Assembly: GCF_001432305.1 (NCBI RefSeq)
Contig: NZ_KQ483358.1
Location: 2,849,710 to 2,913,709, forward strand
Length of the DNA: 64,000 nt
DNA from: Curvibacter sp. PAE-UM
Lineage (GTDB): Bacteria > Pseudomonadota > Gammaproteobacteria > Burkholderiales > Burkholderiaceae_C
Direction of reading: 5' to 3'
The notes beneath the pieces were generated by a model. The model did no database searches and was not told the DNA's origin. It saw only the letters and a list, made by a program, of their open reading frames with translations. The position numbers and the translations under genes were made by a program. Within the stretch, counting starts at the first letter, position 1. Each line of letters begins with the position of its first letter. Of this stretch, positions 1 through 9,308 are shown one piece after another.

Positions 1-57
1 GGCTGCTGCTTTTGAGAGGGATGTTCGGCCTGAAATGCGCTGGGGCGGCTGGATTTC

Positions 58-76
58 TGAACAGTTCAAGATTATA
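58..76 (-). promoter_or_regulatory. Possible leftward promoter with small palindrome
   Basis: On the minus strand TATAAT lies at 76..71, beside the perfect palindrome TGAACAGTTCA (58-68). No convincing -35 is present. It would fire out of the left edge towards a gene not in the window. The palindrome sits about where transcription would begin, as an operator might. The positions are seen; the role is inference. Confidence 0.3.
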
Positions 77-146
77 GCTTAGGGCCGATGTCCCCTCGCA
101 GCCTTCGCCTTGCACGGGCCGCCTTGAAACCGCAGCAAGAAACGAT

Positions 147-926
147 TCAGGTCGCAGCGACCGCCACGGCGCTGGCGTGCAGGCAGATGGCCGCAGCGGC
201 GGCCACGTTGAGCGACTCCTCACCGCCGGGCTGGGCGATGCGCACGGAGAATGCGGCGCGGGCCATCAGCTCGGCGCCCACGCCCTGCCCTTCGTGGCCC
301 AAAGCCCAGGCGCAGGGCCAGGGCAAGGTCTGCCGGTGGATCAGTTCACCCTGGTGCGAGCTGGTGACGATGATGGGCACGGCCAGCTCATCGAGCACCA
401 CTGGCTCCACACTCTCGACCAGACGCAGTGCGAAATGCGCGCCCATGCCGGCGCGTAGCACCTTGGGACTCCACAAGGCCGCGGTGCCCTTGAGGGCAAT
501 CACCTGCTGGAAACCGAAGGCCGCCGCACTGCGCAGGATGGATCCCACGTTGCCGGCGTCCTGCACGCGGTCGAGGATGACCGAGGCCAAGCCGGACTGC
601 AAAGCCACGTCAACCGGCAGGTCAAACACAAAACCCAGACGCGCCGGCGATTCCAGGCCGCTGAGGCCGTCGAACAGCGCATCGGGCACCAGGAGGGTCT
701 TGGCCGCAGACGCACCGAACTCAGCCGCCCAAACCGGCCAGGCCGATTCGGCGAACACGGCGATGGCTGGCTGGCGCCCACGCTGCAAGGCAGCGCGGCA
801 GAGATGATCTCCCTCGATCCAGAAACGCCCTGCCTTGCGATAGGCCGTGCTGTCCTGCGCCAGGCGGCGCAACTCCTTGAGCAAGGGGTTGTCGCGCGAA
901 CTGATGGAGACCGGCTCTTGGCTCAC
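147..926 (-). CDS. SpoU/TrmH-family RNA 2'-O-ribose methyltransferase
   Basis: Predicted SAM-dependent methyltransferase acting on a ribose 2'-OH of rRNA or tRNA. The 259-residue product shows the three SPOUT motifs: [12 protein letters not shown] (about 126-137), ALGHEGQGV (208-216) and [14 protein letters not shown] (233-246), which form the knotted cofactor pocket. The first 100 residues match the N-terminal RNA-binding domain usual in the family. The GTG start at 926 was chosen because it overlaps the rnhB stop as GTGA, giving translational coupling. It is the last gene of the envelope cluster, where E. coli has dnaE. The modified nucleotide cannot be read from the sequence. Confidence 0.88.
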   Translation of the reverse strand: MSQEPVSISSRDNPLLKELRRLAQDSTAYRKAGRFWIEGDHLCRAALQRGRQPAIAVFAESAWPVWAAEFGASAAKTLLVPDALFDGLSGLESPARLGFVFDLPVDVALQSGLASVILDRVQDAGNVGSILRSAAAFGFQQVIALKGTAALWSPKVLRAGMGAHFALRLVESVEPVVLDELAVPIIVTSSHQGELIHRQTLPWPCAWALGHEGQGVGAELMARAAFSVRIAQPGGEESLNVAAAAAICLHASAVAVAAT

Positions 927-1498
927 CTCAACACCTCCGTCACCGGCGCAAAAGTCTTGCGGTGCTGTGGGCAGGCGCCGTGCGCGCGCAAGGCCGCCAG
1001 GTGCTCGGCCGTACCGTAGCCCTTGTGCGCAGCAAAGCCGTACTGCGGGAACTCGCGGTCGTATTCTGCGCACCAGCGATCGCGGTGCACCTTGGCCAGG
1101 ATGGATGCGGCGGAAATCGCCGGCACCGTGGCGTCGCCCTTCACGATCGCCTCGGCCAGCACGTCCAGCACCGGCAGGCGGTTGCCGTCCACCAGCACCT
1201 TGGCGGGCTTGAGGCGCAGGCCCTCGACGGCACGGCGCATGGCCAGCAGCGTGGCCTGCAGGATATTCAGCGTGTCGATCTCTTCCACGCTGGCTTCGGC
1301 GATCGAGCAGCACAGGGCCTTGGCGCGGATCTCGTCGTACAGCTTCTCGCGACGCGCGGCCGTGAGCTTCTTGGAATCGGCCAGGCCGGCGATGGGGTTC
1401 AGCTCATCCAGGATGACGGCGGCCGCCACCACCGGGCCGGCCAGCGGGCCGCGGCCGGCCTCATCCACCCCGGCGATCAAACCCGGGGTGTCCCACAT
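923..1498 (-). CDS. rnhB: Ribonuclease HII
   Basis: Endonuclease that removes ribonucleotides from RNA-DNA hybrids in the cytoplasm. With the ATG at 1498 the protein is 191 aa and carries the family signature [19 protein letters not shown] from about residue 10, whose Asp-Glu pair (12-13) binds metal. Downstream are the expected second catalytic aspartate region and the C-terminal [10 protein letters not shown] segment. An upstream ATG at 1540 would give 205 aa but overlaps lpxB by 29 bp; neither start has a strong Shine-Dalgarno. It lies between lpxB and the SpoU methyltransferase, as in the conserved lpxA-lpxB-rnhB order. Confidence 0.93.
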   Translation of the reverse strand: MWDTPGLIAGVDEAGRGPLAGPVVAAAVILDELNPIAGLADSKKLTAARREKLYDEIRAKALCCSIAEASVEEIDTLNILQATLLAMRRAVEGLRLKPAKVLVDGNRLPVLDVLAEAIVKGDATVPAISAASILAKVHRDRWCAEYDREFPQYGFAAHKGYGTAEHLAALRAHGACPQHRKTFAPVTEVLR

Positions 1499-1511
1499 CA
1501 GCGTGGCCTGT

Positions 1512-2810
1512 TCAGCCTGCAAGAACTTGCGCGATCGCATCGGCAGCCAGTTTAGGTGTGTCGCGCTGCAATTCGGCATGCAGTGCCGTGAAGGTCTGCT
1601 CCAGCGCCGCGACACGTTCGGGCGCGTCCAGCCACTGCAGCGTGGCAGCAGCCAGCTTCTCAGGCGTGGCGTCATGCTGCAAGAGCTCGGGCACGACGAA
1701 ATCGCGGCACAGGACGTTAGGCAGGCCGACCCAAGGCTGCAGCTGCTTGCGCTTCATGATCTGGTAGGTCAGCCAGTTCACGGCATAGGAGATCACCATG
1801 GGCCGCTTGAACAGGGCGGCCTCCAGGGTGGCCGTGCCGCTGGCGATCAGGGTCACGTCACAGGCCGCCAGCACGGTGTGGGACTGACCGTCGAGGATGC
1901 GCAGGCGCCCTTCCATGCCCGCGGCGCGGGCGGCTTGCTCGATGCGCGCGCGCAGGGCGGGAATGGCCGGCACGATGAATTGCAGCTGCGGGCGGGACTG
2001 GAGCATCAGGGCCGCCGCACGGAAGAAACGTTCAGCCAACTGCTTGATCTCGCCCGCTCGGCTGCCTGGCAGGATGGCGACAAGCCGCGCATCAGTCGAC
2101 ACACCCAACGTCGCGCGTGCGGCGGCGCGGTCAGGTTGCAGGGGAATCACATTGGCCAGCGGATGACCGACATAGGTCGCGGCGATGCCGTTCCGGGCCA
2201 GAAACTCCACTTCAAAAGGGAAGATGCACAGGACGTGGTCCACGCTGGCCTTGATCTTGTGCACGCGCTCGGGACGCCAGGCCCAGATGGAGGGACAGAC
2301 GAAGTGCACGGTGCGGATGCCGGCCGCGCGCAGGTCGCGTTCGAGATCCAGATTGAAGTCAGGGGCATCGACGCCGATGAAGACATCGGGCCGGTCCTGC
2401 AGCAGTCGCTGGCGGAGCTGGTCGCGGATACCCACCAACTCACGGTAATGGCGCAGCACCTCGACATACCCGCTCACAGCCAGCTTGTCGCTGGGCCACC
2501 AGGCCTCGAAGCCGCGCCGGGCCATCTGCGGCCCGCCGATGCCCAAAGTACGGACCTCCGGCCAGCGGGCCTTCAGGCCATCGAGCAGCAGACCGGCCAG
2601 CAAGTCGCCGGAAGTCTCCCCGGCAACCATGGCGACTCCAGGAGCCCCCACGCTTGCCACTTCGTGTGCTGCGCTGGACGTGTCGCTGCGAGACGCAGCG
2701 CCTCTTCCGTCCGTCCCTGCCTGCGCAGGCAGGCTAGGAGCCGCGGCCGTCAGCCCCACGGGGGCCTTCGCACCTTGGGGCGGCCCAGCGGTGCTTTGGG
2801 GTGCGCTCAT
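1512..2810 (-). CDS. lpxB: Lipid-A-disaccharide synthase
   Basis: Glycosyltransferase joining UDP-2,3-diacylglucosamine and lipid X to lipid A disaccharide at the inner membrane. The core starts at [17 protein letters not shown] (about residue 60) and contains HYVCPSIW-like [19 protein letters not shown] and the C-terminal [10 protein letters not shown] nucleotide-sugar site. From the ATG at 2810 the protein is 432 aa, about 50 longer than the usual 380. The extra residues are low complexity and encoded by repeat-like DNA (2716-2791). In-frame GTG codons at 2660 and 2651 would give 382 or 379 aa, the normal length. The ATG lies 6 bp after the lpxA stop. The enzyme call is firm, the start is not. 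Confidence 0.93.
   Translation of the reverse strand: MSAPQSTAGPPQGAKAPVGLTAAAPSLPAQAGTDGRGAASRSDTSSAAHEVASVGAPGVAMVAGETSGDLLAGLLLDGLKARWPEVRTLGIGGPQMARRGFEAWWPSDKLAVSGYVEVLRHYRELVGIRDQLRQRLLQDRPDVFIGVDAPDFNLDLERDLRAAGIRTVHFVCPSIWAWRPERVHKIKASVDHVLCIFPFEVEFLARNGIAATYVGHPLANVIPLQPDRAAARATLGVSTDARLVAILPGSRAGEIKQLAERFFRAAALMLQSRPQLQFIVPAIPALRARIEQAARAAGMEGRLRILDGQSHTVLAACDVTLIASGTATLEAALFKRPMVISYAVNWLTYQIMKRKQLQPWVGLPNVLCRDFVVPELLQHDATPEKLAAATLQWLDAPERVAALEQTFTALHAELQRDTPKLAADAIAQVLAG
2716..2791. repeat. Dispersed GC-rich repeat within the lpxB 5' end
   Basis: Holds a perfect 18-bp palindrome (2716-2733), the block CCCCACGGGGGCC (2754-2766) and CCTTGGGGCGGCCCAGCGG (2773-2791). The last two, in the same order and spacing, recur at 51749-51790, between genes. 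Here the element is read through in frame as part of the lpxB N-terminal extension. Its presence in both places is seen; that it is a family of intergenic repeats is inference from two copies. Confidence 0.65.
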
Positions 2811-2816
2811 GATCGC

Positions 2817-3611
2817 TTAGCGGATGATGCCGCGTTGCGGCGTAGTCTGGGACAGGAAGTCCGCCATCATCGCCACATCCGGCGCCGCCTCGGGATATCG
2901 CTCGGTCAGCGCAACGATCTGCGCCTGTGCCTGCTCCAGCGTCAGGCCATCACGGTACAGGGCCTTGTGCATGGCCTTGATGGCGCTGATGCGCTCGGGC
3001 GTGAAACCACGACGGCGAAGCCCCTCGAAATTCATCGAGCGCGCCTGAGCCGGCTGGCCCTGGCACATGACGAAGGGAGGCATGTCACCGAGCAGCGACG
3101 AGCACAGGGCGCTCATGCTGTGTGCGCCGATGCGAACGAACTGGTGCACCGTGGTGAAGCCGCCCAGGATGACCCAGTCGCCCACGACCACGTGACCCGC
3201 CAGCTGGGCGTTATTGGCGAAGGTACAGTTGTTGCCCACCAGGCAGTCGTGCGCGAGGTGGGTGTAGGCCATCATCCAGTTGTCGTTGCCCATGCGGGTC
3301 AGACCGCCGCCCTGCACCGTACCGATGTGGTAAGTGCTGTATTCGCGGACGGTGTTGCGGTCGCCGATGATGAGTTCGCAGGGCTCACCCTTGTACTTCT
3401 TGTCCTGGTTGTCCGAACCCAGCGAGACGAACTGGAAAAAACGGTTGTCGCGCCCGATGGTGGTGTGCCCCTCGATCACGCAGTGCGAGGCGATGCGCGT
3501 GCCCGCGGCTACTTTCACATTCGGGCCAATGACGGTGTAGGGACCGACCGTGACCGTGCTGTCCAGCTCGGCCTTGGGATCGACAATGGCCGTCGGATGG
3601 ATAAGGCTCAC
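2817..3611 (-). CDS. lpxA: UDP-N-acetylglucosamine O-acyltransferase
   Basis: First enzyme of lipid A synthesis: transfers a 3-hydroxyacyl chain from acyl carrier protein to the 3-OH of UDP-GlcNAc. The 264-aa protein opens with IHPTAIVDPKAELDSTVTVG and continues as left-handed beta-helix hexapeptide repeats (AQLAGHVVVGDWVILGG, with the catalytic His in the HLAHDCLVG stretch), ending in the helical C-terminal domain from about residue 190. Length matches E. coli LpxA (262). The GTG at 3611 is preceded by GGGGAGGGGAAC, a strong ribosome site. It lies 14 bp downstream of fabZ. Confidence 0.96.
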   Translation of the reverse strand: MSLIHPTAIVDPKAELDSTVTVGPYTVIGPNVKVAAGTRIASHCVIEGHTTIGRDNRFFQFVSLGSDNQDKKYKGEPCELIIGDRNTVREYSTYHIGTVQGGGLTRMGNDNWMMAYTHLAHDCLVGNNCTFANNAQLAGHVVVGDWVILGGFTTVHQFVRIGAHSMSALCSSLLGDMPPFVMCQGQPAQARSMNFEGLRRRGFTPERISAIKAMHKALYRDGLTLEQAQAQIVALTERYPEAAPDVAMMADFLSQTTPQRGIIR

Positions 3612-3625
3612 GTTCCCCTCCCCGC

Positions 3626-4069
3626 TCAGGCAATCTTGCGCATGGTGCACATGAGCTCGGCTTCCACCGCCAGCTCCTCGCCCACCATGGCTCGGGCCTT
3701 GAACTTGAAGATGCCGGCTTTCATGCGGTCCAGCGCCACCTCGAGGATGAGTTGGTCGCCCGGCTCCACGGGGCGCTTGAAGCGCGCGCCGTCGATGCCA
3801 GCGAAGTAGTAGACCGTCTTGTCATCCGGCGTTTCACCGACCGTCTCGAAGGACAGCAGGGCAGCGGCCTGGGCCAGCGCTTCGAGCATCAGCACACCCG
3901 GCATGACGGGACGGTGCGGGAAGTGACCGTTGAAGAAGTGCTCATTGATCGTGACGTTCTTCAGCGCCTTGATGCGCTTGCCTGTTTCAACTTCCAGCAC
4001 GCGATCTACCAGCAGGAAGGGGTAGCGGTGCGGGAGTTTCTTGAGAATCTGGTGGATGTCCATCATCAT
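3626..4069 (-). CDS. fabZ: 3-hydroxyacyl-ACP dehydratase
   Basis: Dehydrates beta-hydroxyacyl-ACP in fatty acid elongation and competes with LpxA for the same acyl-ACP pool, which fits its place in the lpx operon. The 147-aa hot-dog-fold protein shows [13 protein letters not shown] (12-24), [10 protein letters not shown] (42-51, catalytic His) and [11 protein letters not shown] with the catalytic Glu. The start region is ATGATGATGG; the first ATG (4069) overlaps the lpxD stop as ATGA, and the next two ATGs (4066, 4063) are equally in frame. Confidence 0.96.
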   Translation of the reverse strand: MMMDIHQILKKLPHRYPFLLVDRVLEVETGKRIKALKNVTINEHFFNGHFPHRPVMPGVLMLEALAQAAALLSFETVGETPDDKTVYYFAGIDGARFKRPVEPGDQLILEVALDRMKAGIFKFKARAMVGEELAVEAELMCTMRKIA

Positions 4070-5049
4070 TTTTTTGTTTCCTTGAGTTCTTTTTCCAGCG
4101 CACGCACGCGTTCGCGCAGCGTTGACAGCTGCTTGAGGGTGGCGGCGTTCTTTTCCCAGGACGCATTGTCCTCCAGCGGATAGAAGCCGGTGTAATGACC
4201 GGGCTTGTTGAGCGAACGCGTGACCAGCGAGAACGAGGACACATTCACCCCATCGGCGATGGTCAGGTGGCCCAGCACGCCGGCGCTGCCGCCGATGGTG
4301 CAGTTGGCGCCGATGGTGGCACTGCCGGCCACGCCCACGCAGCCGGCCATGGCGGTGTTGCGGCCCACGCGCACGTTGTGGCCGATCTGGATCAGGTTGT
4401 CGAGCTTGACACCATCCTCGATCACGGTATCGCTCAGGGCACCGCGGTCGATGCAGGTGTTGGCTCCGATCTCGACATCGTTGCCAATGCGCACCGCGCC
4501 CAGCTGCTCGATCTTCTCCCAGCGCTCGCCATCCTTGGCAAAGCCGAAGCCGTCGGCGCCGATCACCACGCCCGGGTGCAGGATGCAGCGCTCGCCGATC
4601 ACGCAGTCTTCGCTGACGGTCACGCGAGACTTGAGCACGGTGTTCGCCCCGATGCGCGCGCCGCGCTCGACCACGCACAGCGGCCCGATCTCGGCCTGCG
4701 GGTCAACATGGGCCCCGGGGTCGACGATCGCACTCGGATGGATGCGCGGCCCGGCTGGCGACTGCCGCGCCCGCCGCCAGAGCTGGGTCACCCGCGCGAA
4801 ATAGAGATAGGGATTGTCAGCAACGATGCAGGCGCCGCGGGCGACAGCCTCGGCCTGCATCTGCGGCCCAACGATCACGCAGCCGGCGCGCGATGCGGCC
4901 AGTTGCTGACGGTATTTGGGATTGCTGAGGAAGCTGAGGTGCTGGGGCTCGGCCAGGTCGAGAGGTGCCAGGGCCTGGATTTCCAGCGCAGGGTCGCCAA
5001 ACAGTTCGCCCCCGAGCTGCTCGACGATGTTGCCTAGACGCAAAACCAC
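4066..5049 (-). CDS. lpxD: UDP-3-O-(3-hydroxyacyl)glucosamine N-acyltransferase
   Basis: Third step of lipid A synthesis: N-acylation of UDP-3-O-acylglucosamine by 3-hydroxyacyl-ACP in the cytoplasm. The 327 residues show the N-terminal uridine-binding domain ([20 protein letters not shown]), a long hexapeptide beta-helix (about 105-290, with [18 protein letters not shown] containing the catalytic His region) and a C-terminal helix rich in Lys/Glu. Length is close to the usual 340. It follows skp by 31 bp and overlaps fabZ by 4 bp. Confidence 0.96.
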   Translation of the reverse strand: MVLRLGNIVEQLGGELFGDPALEIQALAPLDLAEPQHLSFLSNPKYRQQLAASRAGCVIVGPQMQAEAVARGACIVADNPYLYFARVTQLWRRARQSPAGPRIHPSAIVDPGAHVDPQAEIGPLCVVERGARIGANTVLKSRVTVSEDCVIGERCILHPGVVIGADGFGFAKDGERWEKIEQLGAVRIGNDVEIGANTCIDRGALSDTVIEDGVKLDNLIQIGHNVRVGRNTAMAGCVGVAGSATIGANCTIGGSAGVLGHLTIADGVNVSSFSLVTRSLNKPGHYTGFYPLEDNASWEKNAATLKQLSTLRERVRALEKELKETKK

Positions 5050-5080
5050 ACGCGATCTGCCCGCAAATGTCCGTGCAACC

Positions 5081-5593
5081 TTACTTGGTCACGGTGGCGT
5101 TCAGGGCCTTGATCACCTTGTCGGTGATGTCGTGCCTGGGGTTGACGTAGACCGCCTCCTGGAGGATCAGGTCGTATTTCTCTGCGTCGGCCACCTGCTT
5201 GACGACGCGGTTGGCACGCTCGAACACCTGCTGCAATTCCTCATTGCGACGGGCATTGAGATCCTCCTGGAACTCGCGGCGCTTGCGCTGGAAGTCACGG
5301 TCCAGTTCGACCAGCTGCTTCTGGCGGGTCACGCGCTGGCTTTCGGACAGCGTGGGCGCCTCGCGCTCAAGCTGCTCGGCCATGCCCTTGATGCTGGCGC
5401 CCTGGGTCTGCAACTCCTTCTCACGCTTGGAGAATTCCTGCTCCAGCTTGGCTTGGGCATTCTTGGCCGGCACCGCTTCCTTGATGATGCGGTCCAGGCT
5501 GACGAAACCCAGCCGGAACTCCTGGGCCAGCGCCGGCACGGCCAGCAGACTCAGACCCAGCAGCAGATAGGCAGGACGTATGAAGTACTTCAT
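5081..5593 (-). CDS. skp: Periplasmic OmpH-family chaperone
   Basis: Periplasmic holdase that carries unfolded outer-membrane proteins to the BAM complex. 170 aa with a signal peptide ([23 protein letters not shown], cleavage about residue 23). The middle (about 45-125) is a charged coiled coil rich in Gln, Glu, Lys and Arg, forming the tentacles of the trimer, and the C-terminal part has the usual [21 protein letters not shown] beta segment. Its ATG shares one base with the bamA stop (TGATG), so the chaperone is translationally coupled to its client machine. Confidence 0.94.
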   Translation of the reverse strand: MKYFIRPAYLLLGLSLLAVPALAQEFRLGFVSLDRIIKEAVPAKNAQAKLEQEFSKREKELQTQGASIKGMAEQLEREAPTLSESQRVTRQKQLVELDRDFQRKRREFQEDLNARRNEELQQVFERANRVVKQVADAEKYDLILQEAVYVNPRHDITDKVIKALNATVTK

Positions 5594-7884
5594 CAGAATG
5601 TGGTCCCAATCTGGAATTGCAGATACTGGATTCTATCGCCTTCGAATTGCCGGATGGGACGGGCAAAGGCCAGACGCAAAGGCCCCATGGGCGAGATCCA
5701 GCTGATACCGACGCCACCGCCCACCCGGAAGTTGGCCGCATCGATCGGATCGTCCGGCCCATAGACGTTGCCGGCGTCGACAAAGGTATAGACGCGCAGG
5801 GTCCGGTCGTTGCCGGCGCCGGGGAACGGCGCCTGCAGTTCGACGTTGAAATTGATCTTTTTCGGCCCGCCGTAGGTCAGGCCGGTGGCCGAGTCGCGCG
5901 GCCCCAGACTGCCTGCCTCGAAACCACGCACCGAGCCCAGGCCGCCACCATAGAAGTTCTTGAACAGCGGATAGGGTCGGCCGTCGATGCCCTGGCCCAG
6001 GGCCAGATCCGTATTGAAGGCAAAGGTGTACTGCTTGGTCAGCGGAACAAAGTGCTGGTAGTTGTACGTGCCGCGGACATAACGCACCTCACCGAAGGTG
6101 CTCCACTCGGCGGTGGCGCGCTGGAGGTTGCCACTGGTCGGCACCAGGGCACTGTCGCGGTTGTCCCGCCCCCACCCCAGGGTCAGCGGCACGGCGGTGC
6201 TGGCGTAACCGAACTGGTCGGCGTAATTTTGGTAAGCCACCGGCAGGTAGGTGCCCGGCACGATCGTGGTGCGCTCGACACCTGCCCCGACATAGACGGT
6301 ATCGCGCTCGGTGAAAGGGATGCCAAAGCGCAGGCTGGTGCCCACGGTCTCCAGCGCGTAGGAATCTTCGTAGTAGTAGGGGCGCGAGACCCGCTGGTAC
6401 AGATCAATGGTGCGCGACACCCCGTCCTGCGTGAAATACGGGTCGGTCGTGTTGACCACAATCAAGCGATTGATCTTGCTGGTATTGACCTGCAGACCGA
6501 GCGAGTGGCCCGACCCGAAAGCATTCTGCTGGCTGATGCCAAACGTCAGCCCCAGTCCCTCGCTGCTGGAAAAGCCGGCGCCCAGGGTCAGACTGCCGGT
6601 GGGCCGCTCGACGACCTTCATGGTCAGGTCCACCTGGTCGGGCGTGCCCGGCACTTCCGTGGTCTCCATCGTGACCTCGCTGAAGTAGCCCAGTCGGTCC
6701 ACCCGATTGCGCGACAGGCGGATCCTGTCACTGTCGTACCAGGACGATTCGTACTGACGAAATTCGCGGCGGATCACCTCGTCACGCGTGCGGTTGTTGC
6801 CCGCCACGTTGATGCGCCGCACATAGGCACGGCGCGAAGGCTCGGCTTGCAGCACCAGTGTCACCCGGCTGGTGCTGCGGTCGATCTCGGGTACGGACTG
6901 GACGCGGGCAAAGGCGTAGCCGAAGCGGCCGAAATAATCGGTAAAGGCTTTGGTGGTCTCGGCCACCCGGTCGGCGTTGTAGGCCTCGCCGGGACGAATC
7001 GACACCAGGGCCTTGAACTCGTCCTCGCGCCCCAGGTAGTTGCCGGCCAGGCGCACCCCGGCCACGACGAAGCGCTCACCCTCGGTCACATTGTGGGTGA
7101 TGGAAATATCCTGCTTGTTGGGGGCGATGGCCACCTGGGTCGAGTCAATCCGGAATTCCAGATAACCGCGCGCCAGATAGTAGGAACGCATCGTCTCGAT
7201 GTCGGCATTGAGCTTGGCACGTGAGTAACGGTCGGACTTGGTGTACCAGCTCATCCAGTTACCGGTATCCAGGTCGAACAGGTTGCGCAGGGTGGATTCG
7301 GAAAACGCCTTGTTGCCGACGATGCGAATCTCGCTGATCTTGGCTGGTTCGCCTTCGATGACGGTGAAGGCCAGGCTCACGCGGTTGCGCTCGACCGGCG
7401 TCACGGTGCTCACCACCTCGGCCGCATAAAGGCTCTTGTTGATGTACTGGCGCTTGAGCTCCTGCTCGGCGCGATCCAGCAGGGCCTTGTCGAAGGGACG
7501 ACCTTCGGCCAGGCCAATATCCCGCATGGCCTTGGTCAGCATGTCCTTGTCGAACTCGCGGGTTCCGATGAACTCGACGCCAGCCACGCTGGGCCGCTCC
7601 TCGACCACCACCACCAGTACGTCCCCGTTGATCTCCAGACGCACGTCGGTGAACAGGCCCAGGGCGAACAGCGCACGGATCGAGGCCGTGCCTTTCTCGT
7701 CGTTGTAGGTATCCCCCACGCGCAGCGGCATGGAGGCGAAGACCGTCCCCGGCTCGACGCGCTGCAAGCCCTCGACCTGGATGTCGCGGATCTTGAACGG
7801 TTCGGCGGCCCAGGCCATGTGCGCGGCCAGCAACAGGGCTGCCACCAGGGAGGCGGCGCGCAGGCTATATCGTTTGAATTGCAT
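5593..7884 (-). CDS. bamA: Outer-membrane protein assembly factor
   Basis: Omp85-family core of the BAM complex, which folds beta-barrels into the outer membrane. 763 aa: signal peptide 1-26 (ends AHMAWA), five POTRA domains (about 28-430; the first begins FKIRDIQVEGLQRVEPGTV), then a 16-strand barrel. The barrel has the lid-loop motif VRGF (GSVRGFEAGSLGPRD) and ends in an aromatic C-terminal strand (LQFQIGTTF). Size and layout match family members. It follows rseP by 46 bp and is coupled to skp. Confidence 0.96.
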   Translation of the reverse strand: MQFKRYSLRAASLVAALLLAAHMAWAAEPFKIRDIQVEGLQRVEPGTVFASMPLRVGDTYNDEKGTASIRALFALGLFTDVRLEINGDVLVVVVEERPSVAGVEFIGTREFDKDMLTKAMRDIGLAEGRPFDKALLDRAEQELKRQYINKSLYAAEVVSTVTPVERNRVSLAFTVIEGEPAKISEIRIVGNKAFSESTLRNLFDLDTGNWMSWYTKSDRYSRAKLNADIETMRSYYLARGYLEFRIDSTQVAIAPNKQDISITHNVTEGERFVVAGVRLAGNYLGREDEFKALVSIRPGEAYNADRVAETTKAFTDYFGRFGYAFARVQSVPEIDRSTSRVTLVLQAEPSRRAYVRRINVAGNNRTRDEVIRREFRQYESSWYDSDRIRLSRNRVDRLGYFSEVTMETTEVPGTPDQVDLTMKVVERPTGSLTLGAGFSSSEGLGLTFGISQQNAFGSGHSLGLQVNTSKINRLIVVNTTDPYFTQDGVSRTIDLYQRVSRPYYYEDSYALETVGTSLRFGIPFTERDTVYVGAGVERTTIVPGTYLPVAYQNYADQFGYASTAVPLTLGWGRDNRDSALVPTSGNLQRATAEWSTFGEVRYVRGTYNYQHFVPLTKQYTFAFNTDLALGQGIDGRPYPLFKNFYGGGLGSVRGFEAGSLGPRDSATGLTYGGPKKINFNVELQAPFPGAGNDRTLRVYTFVDAGNVYGPDDPIDAANFRVGGGVGISWISPMGPLRLAFARPIRQFEGDRIQYLQFQIGTTF

Positions 7885-7930
7885 CGGTCAACTTGAAATT
7901 TGGCTGGGGCACACCGTCGGGTCCGGTGGT

Positions 7931-9292
7931 TCAGCCCAGGAGACGGGTCAGGTCATTGAACAGCGCGATAGACATCATGAGCGCCAGCACGGCAACGCCG
8001 GCCCTCTGCAGGAGCTCCAGCCAGGCTTCCGACACGGGCTTGCCTGTGACACCCTCCCAAAGATAATACATCAGGTGTCCGCCATCGAGTACCGGCAAGG
8101 GCAGCAGGTTGAGCACGCCCAGGCTGACGCTGATCAGGGCCAGAAAGACCAGGTAGGACGTCAGCCCCAGGCTGGCGGAGCGGCCGGCGTAGTCGGCAAT
8201 GGTCAGCGGACCACTGAGATTCTTCAGCGACGCCTCGCCCACCAGCATGCGGCCCAGGGTGCGCAACGTCAGCAGCGAAACGTCCCATGTCTTCTCGACG
8301 CCCTGCCACAGGCCCTCGAACACGCCGTACTGGACCGTGATCATCTCGGGGGCCACCCCCACATAGGCCCCGATACGGCCGATCGCCACCCCACCCTGCT
8401 GCTGGACCTCGGGGGTCACGTCGAGGGTGATGATGGCGCCCTGGCGATCGATACGCCAGCTCTTCGTCAGGGGTTGGCCTTCCCGCACCGAGGCACGGAT
8501 CATCTCGCGCAACTGGCGGCCGTCCATCACGACCATCCCGCCCAGGTTCAGCACCAGATCGCCCGGACGCAGCCCGGCGCGCTCGGCAGCGCTGCCCGGC
8601 GTGATATCACCGATTTCCGGCCGGCTCAGCGGCGCAACGATGCCGATCCGCTCGAACAGCTGGGCATCGGCATCGCTCACCGACATGCTGGCCAGCGGCA
8701 GCACCAATTCGGTCATGGCGTGCCCACGCGCATCGATCAGGGCCAGGCGCACATCGCGCCCCTCCAGGGCCCCGCGCGTCAACAGCCAGCGCACATCCTC
8801 GAACGAGGCCATGGGCTTGAGTTCGCCCCCCTCGAAACCCGCGCGCTCGACACGCTCGCCCCCGCGCAGTCCGGCGCGTTCAGCCACCGAAGCGGTCACC
8901 GGAGCGCCCAGCACCGGGCTGGCCATCTGTACGCCACTCCAGTTGACCACCGCATAGAGCAACACGGCCAGCAACAGATTGGCCAGCGGACCGGCCGCGA
9001 CGATCAGAGCGCGCGAACGCAGCGGCTGGGTATTGAAGGCCAGGTGACGTTCGTGCGCAGCCACCGGCGCTTCCCGTTCGTCGAGCATGCGGACGTAGCC
9101 GCCCAGCGGGAAAGCCCCCAGCACGAATTCGGTATCGGAGCCCCTGGGCTGCCAGCGCAGCAGGGTGTGGCCAAAACCGACCGAGAAGCGCAGCACCTTG
9201 ACGCCGCAGGCCACGGCCATGCGGTAGTGCCCGTATTCATGGATGGCGATCAGCAGCCCCAGGGCCACGATGAAAGCAACAACGGTCAGCAT
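7931..9292 (-). CDS. rseP: Site-2 zinc metalloprotease
   Basis: Intramembrane protease that cleaves RseA in the sigma-E envelope stress pathway and clears remnant signal peptides. The 453-aa protein has the zinc motif HEYGH (18-22) in the first membrane helix, two PDZ domains (about 110-290), and the LDG motif that completes the active site (402-404) before the last helix. Family membership is clear; the substrate is inferred from E. coli. It sits between dxr and bamA in the canonical order. Confidence 0.95.
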   Translation of the reverse strand: MLTVVAFIVALGLLIAIHEYGHYRMAVACGVKVLRFSVGFGHTLLRWQPRGSDTEFVLGAFPLGGYVRMLDEREAPVAAHERHLAFNTQPLRSRALIVAAGPLANLLLAVLLYAVVNWSGVQMASPVLGAPVTASVAERAGLRGGERVERAGFEGGELKPMASFEDVRWLLTRGALEGRDVRLALIDARGHAMTELVLPLASMSVSDADAQLFERIGIVAPLSRPEIGDITPGSAAERAGLRPGDLVLNLGGMVVMDGRQLREMIRASVREGQPLTKSWRIDRQGAIITLDVTPEVQQQGGVAIGRIGAYVGVAPEMITVQYGVFEGLWQGVEKTWDVSLLTLRTLGRMLVGEASLKNLSGPLTIADYAGRSASLGLTSYLVFLALISVSLGVLNLLPLPVLDGGHLMYYLWEGVTGKPVSEAWLELLQRAGVAVLALMMSIALFNDLTRLLG

Positions 9293-9308
9293 GTCTGTCC
9301 TTTGAGGT

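Noticed and set aside
1023-3809. A 928-codon open frame on the plus strand
   Set aside because: It is antisense to lpxB and lpxA, which have clear family motifs. Its composition (Arg/Gln/His/Ala) is that of a GC-rich shadow frame, and no domain is recognisable.
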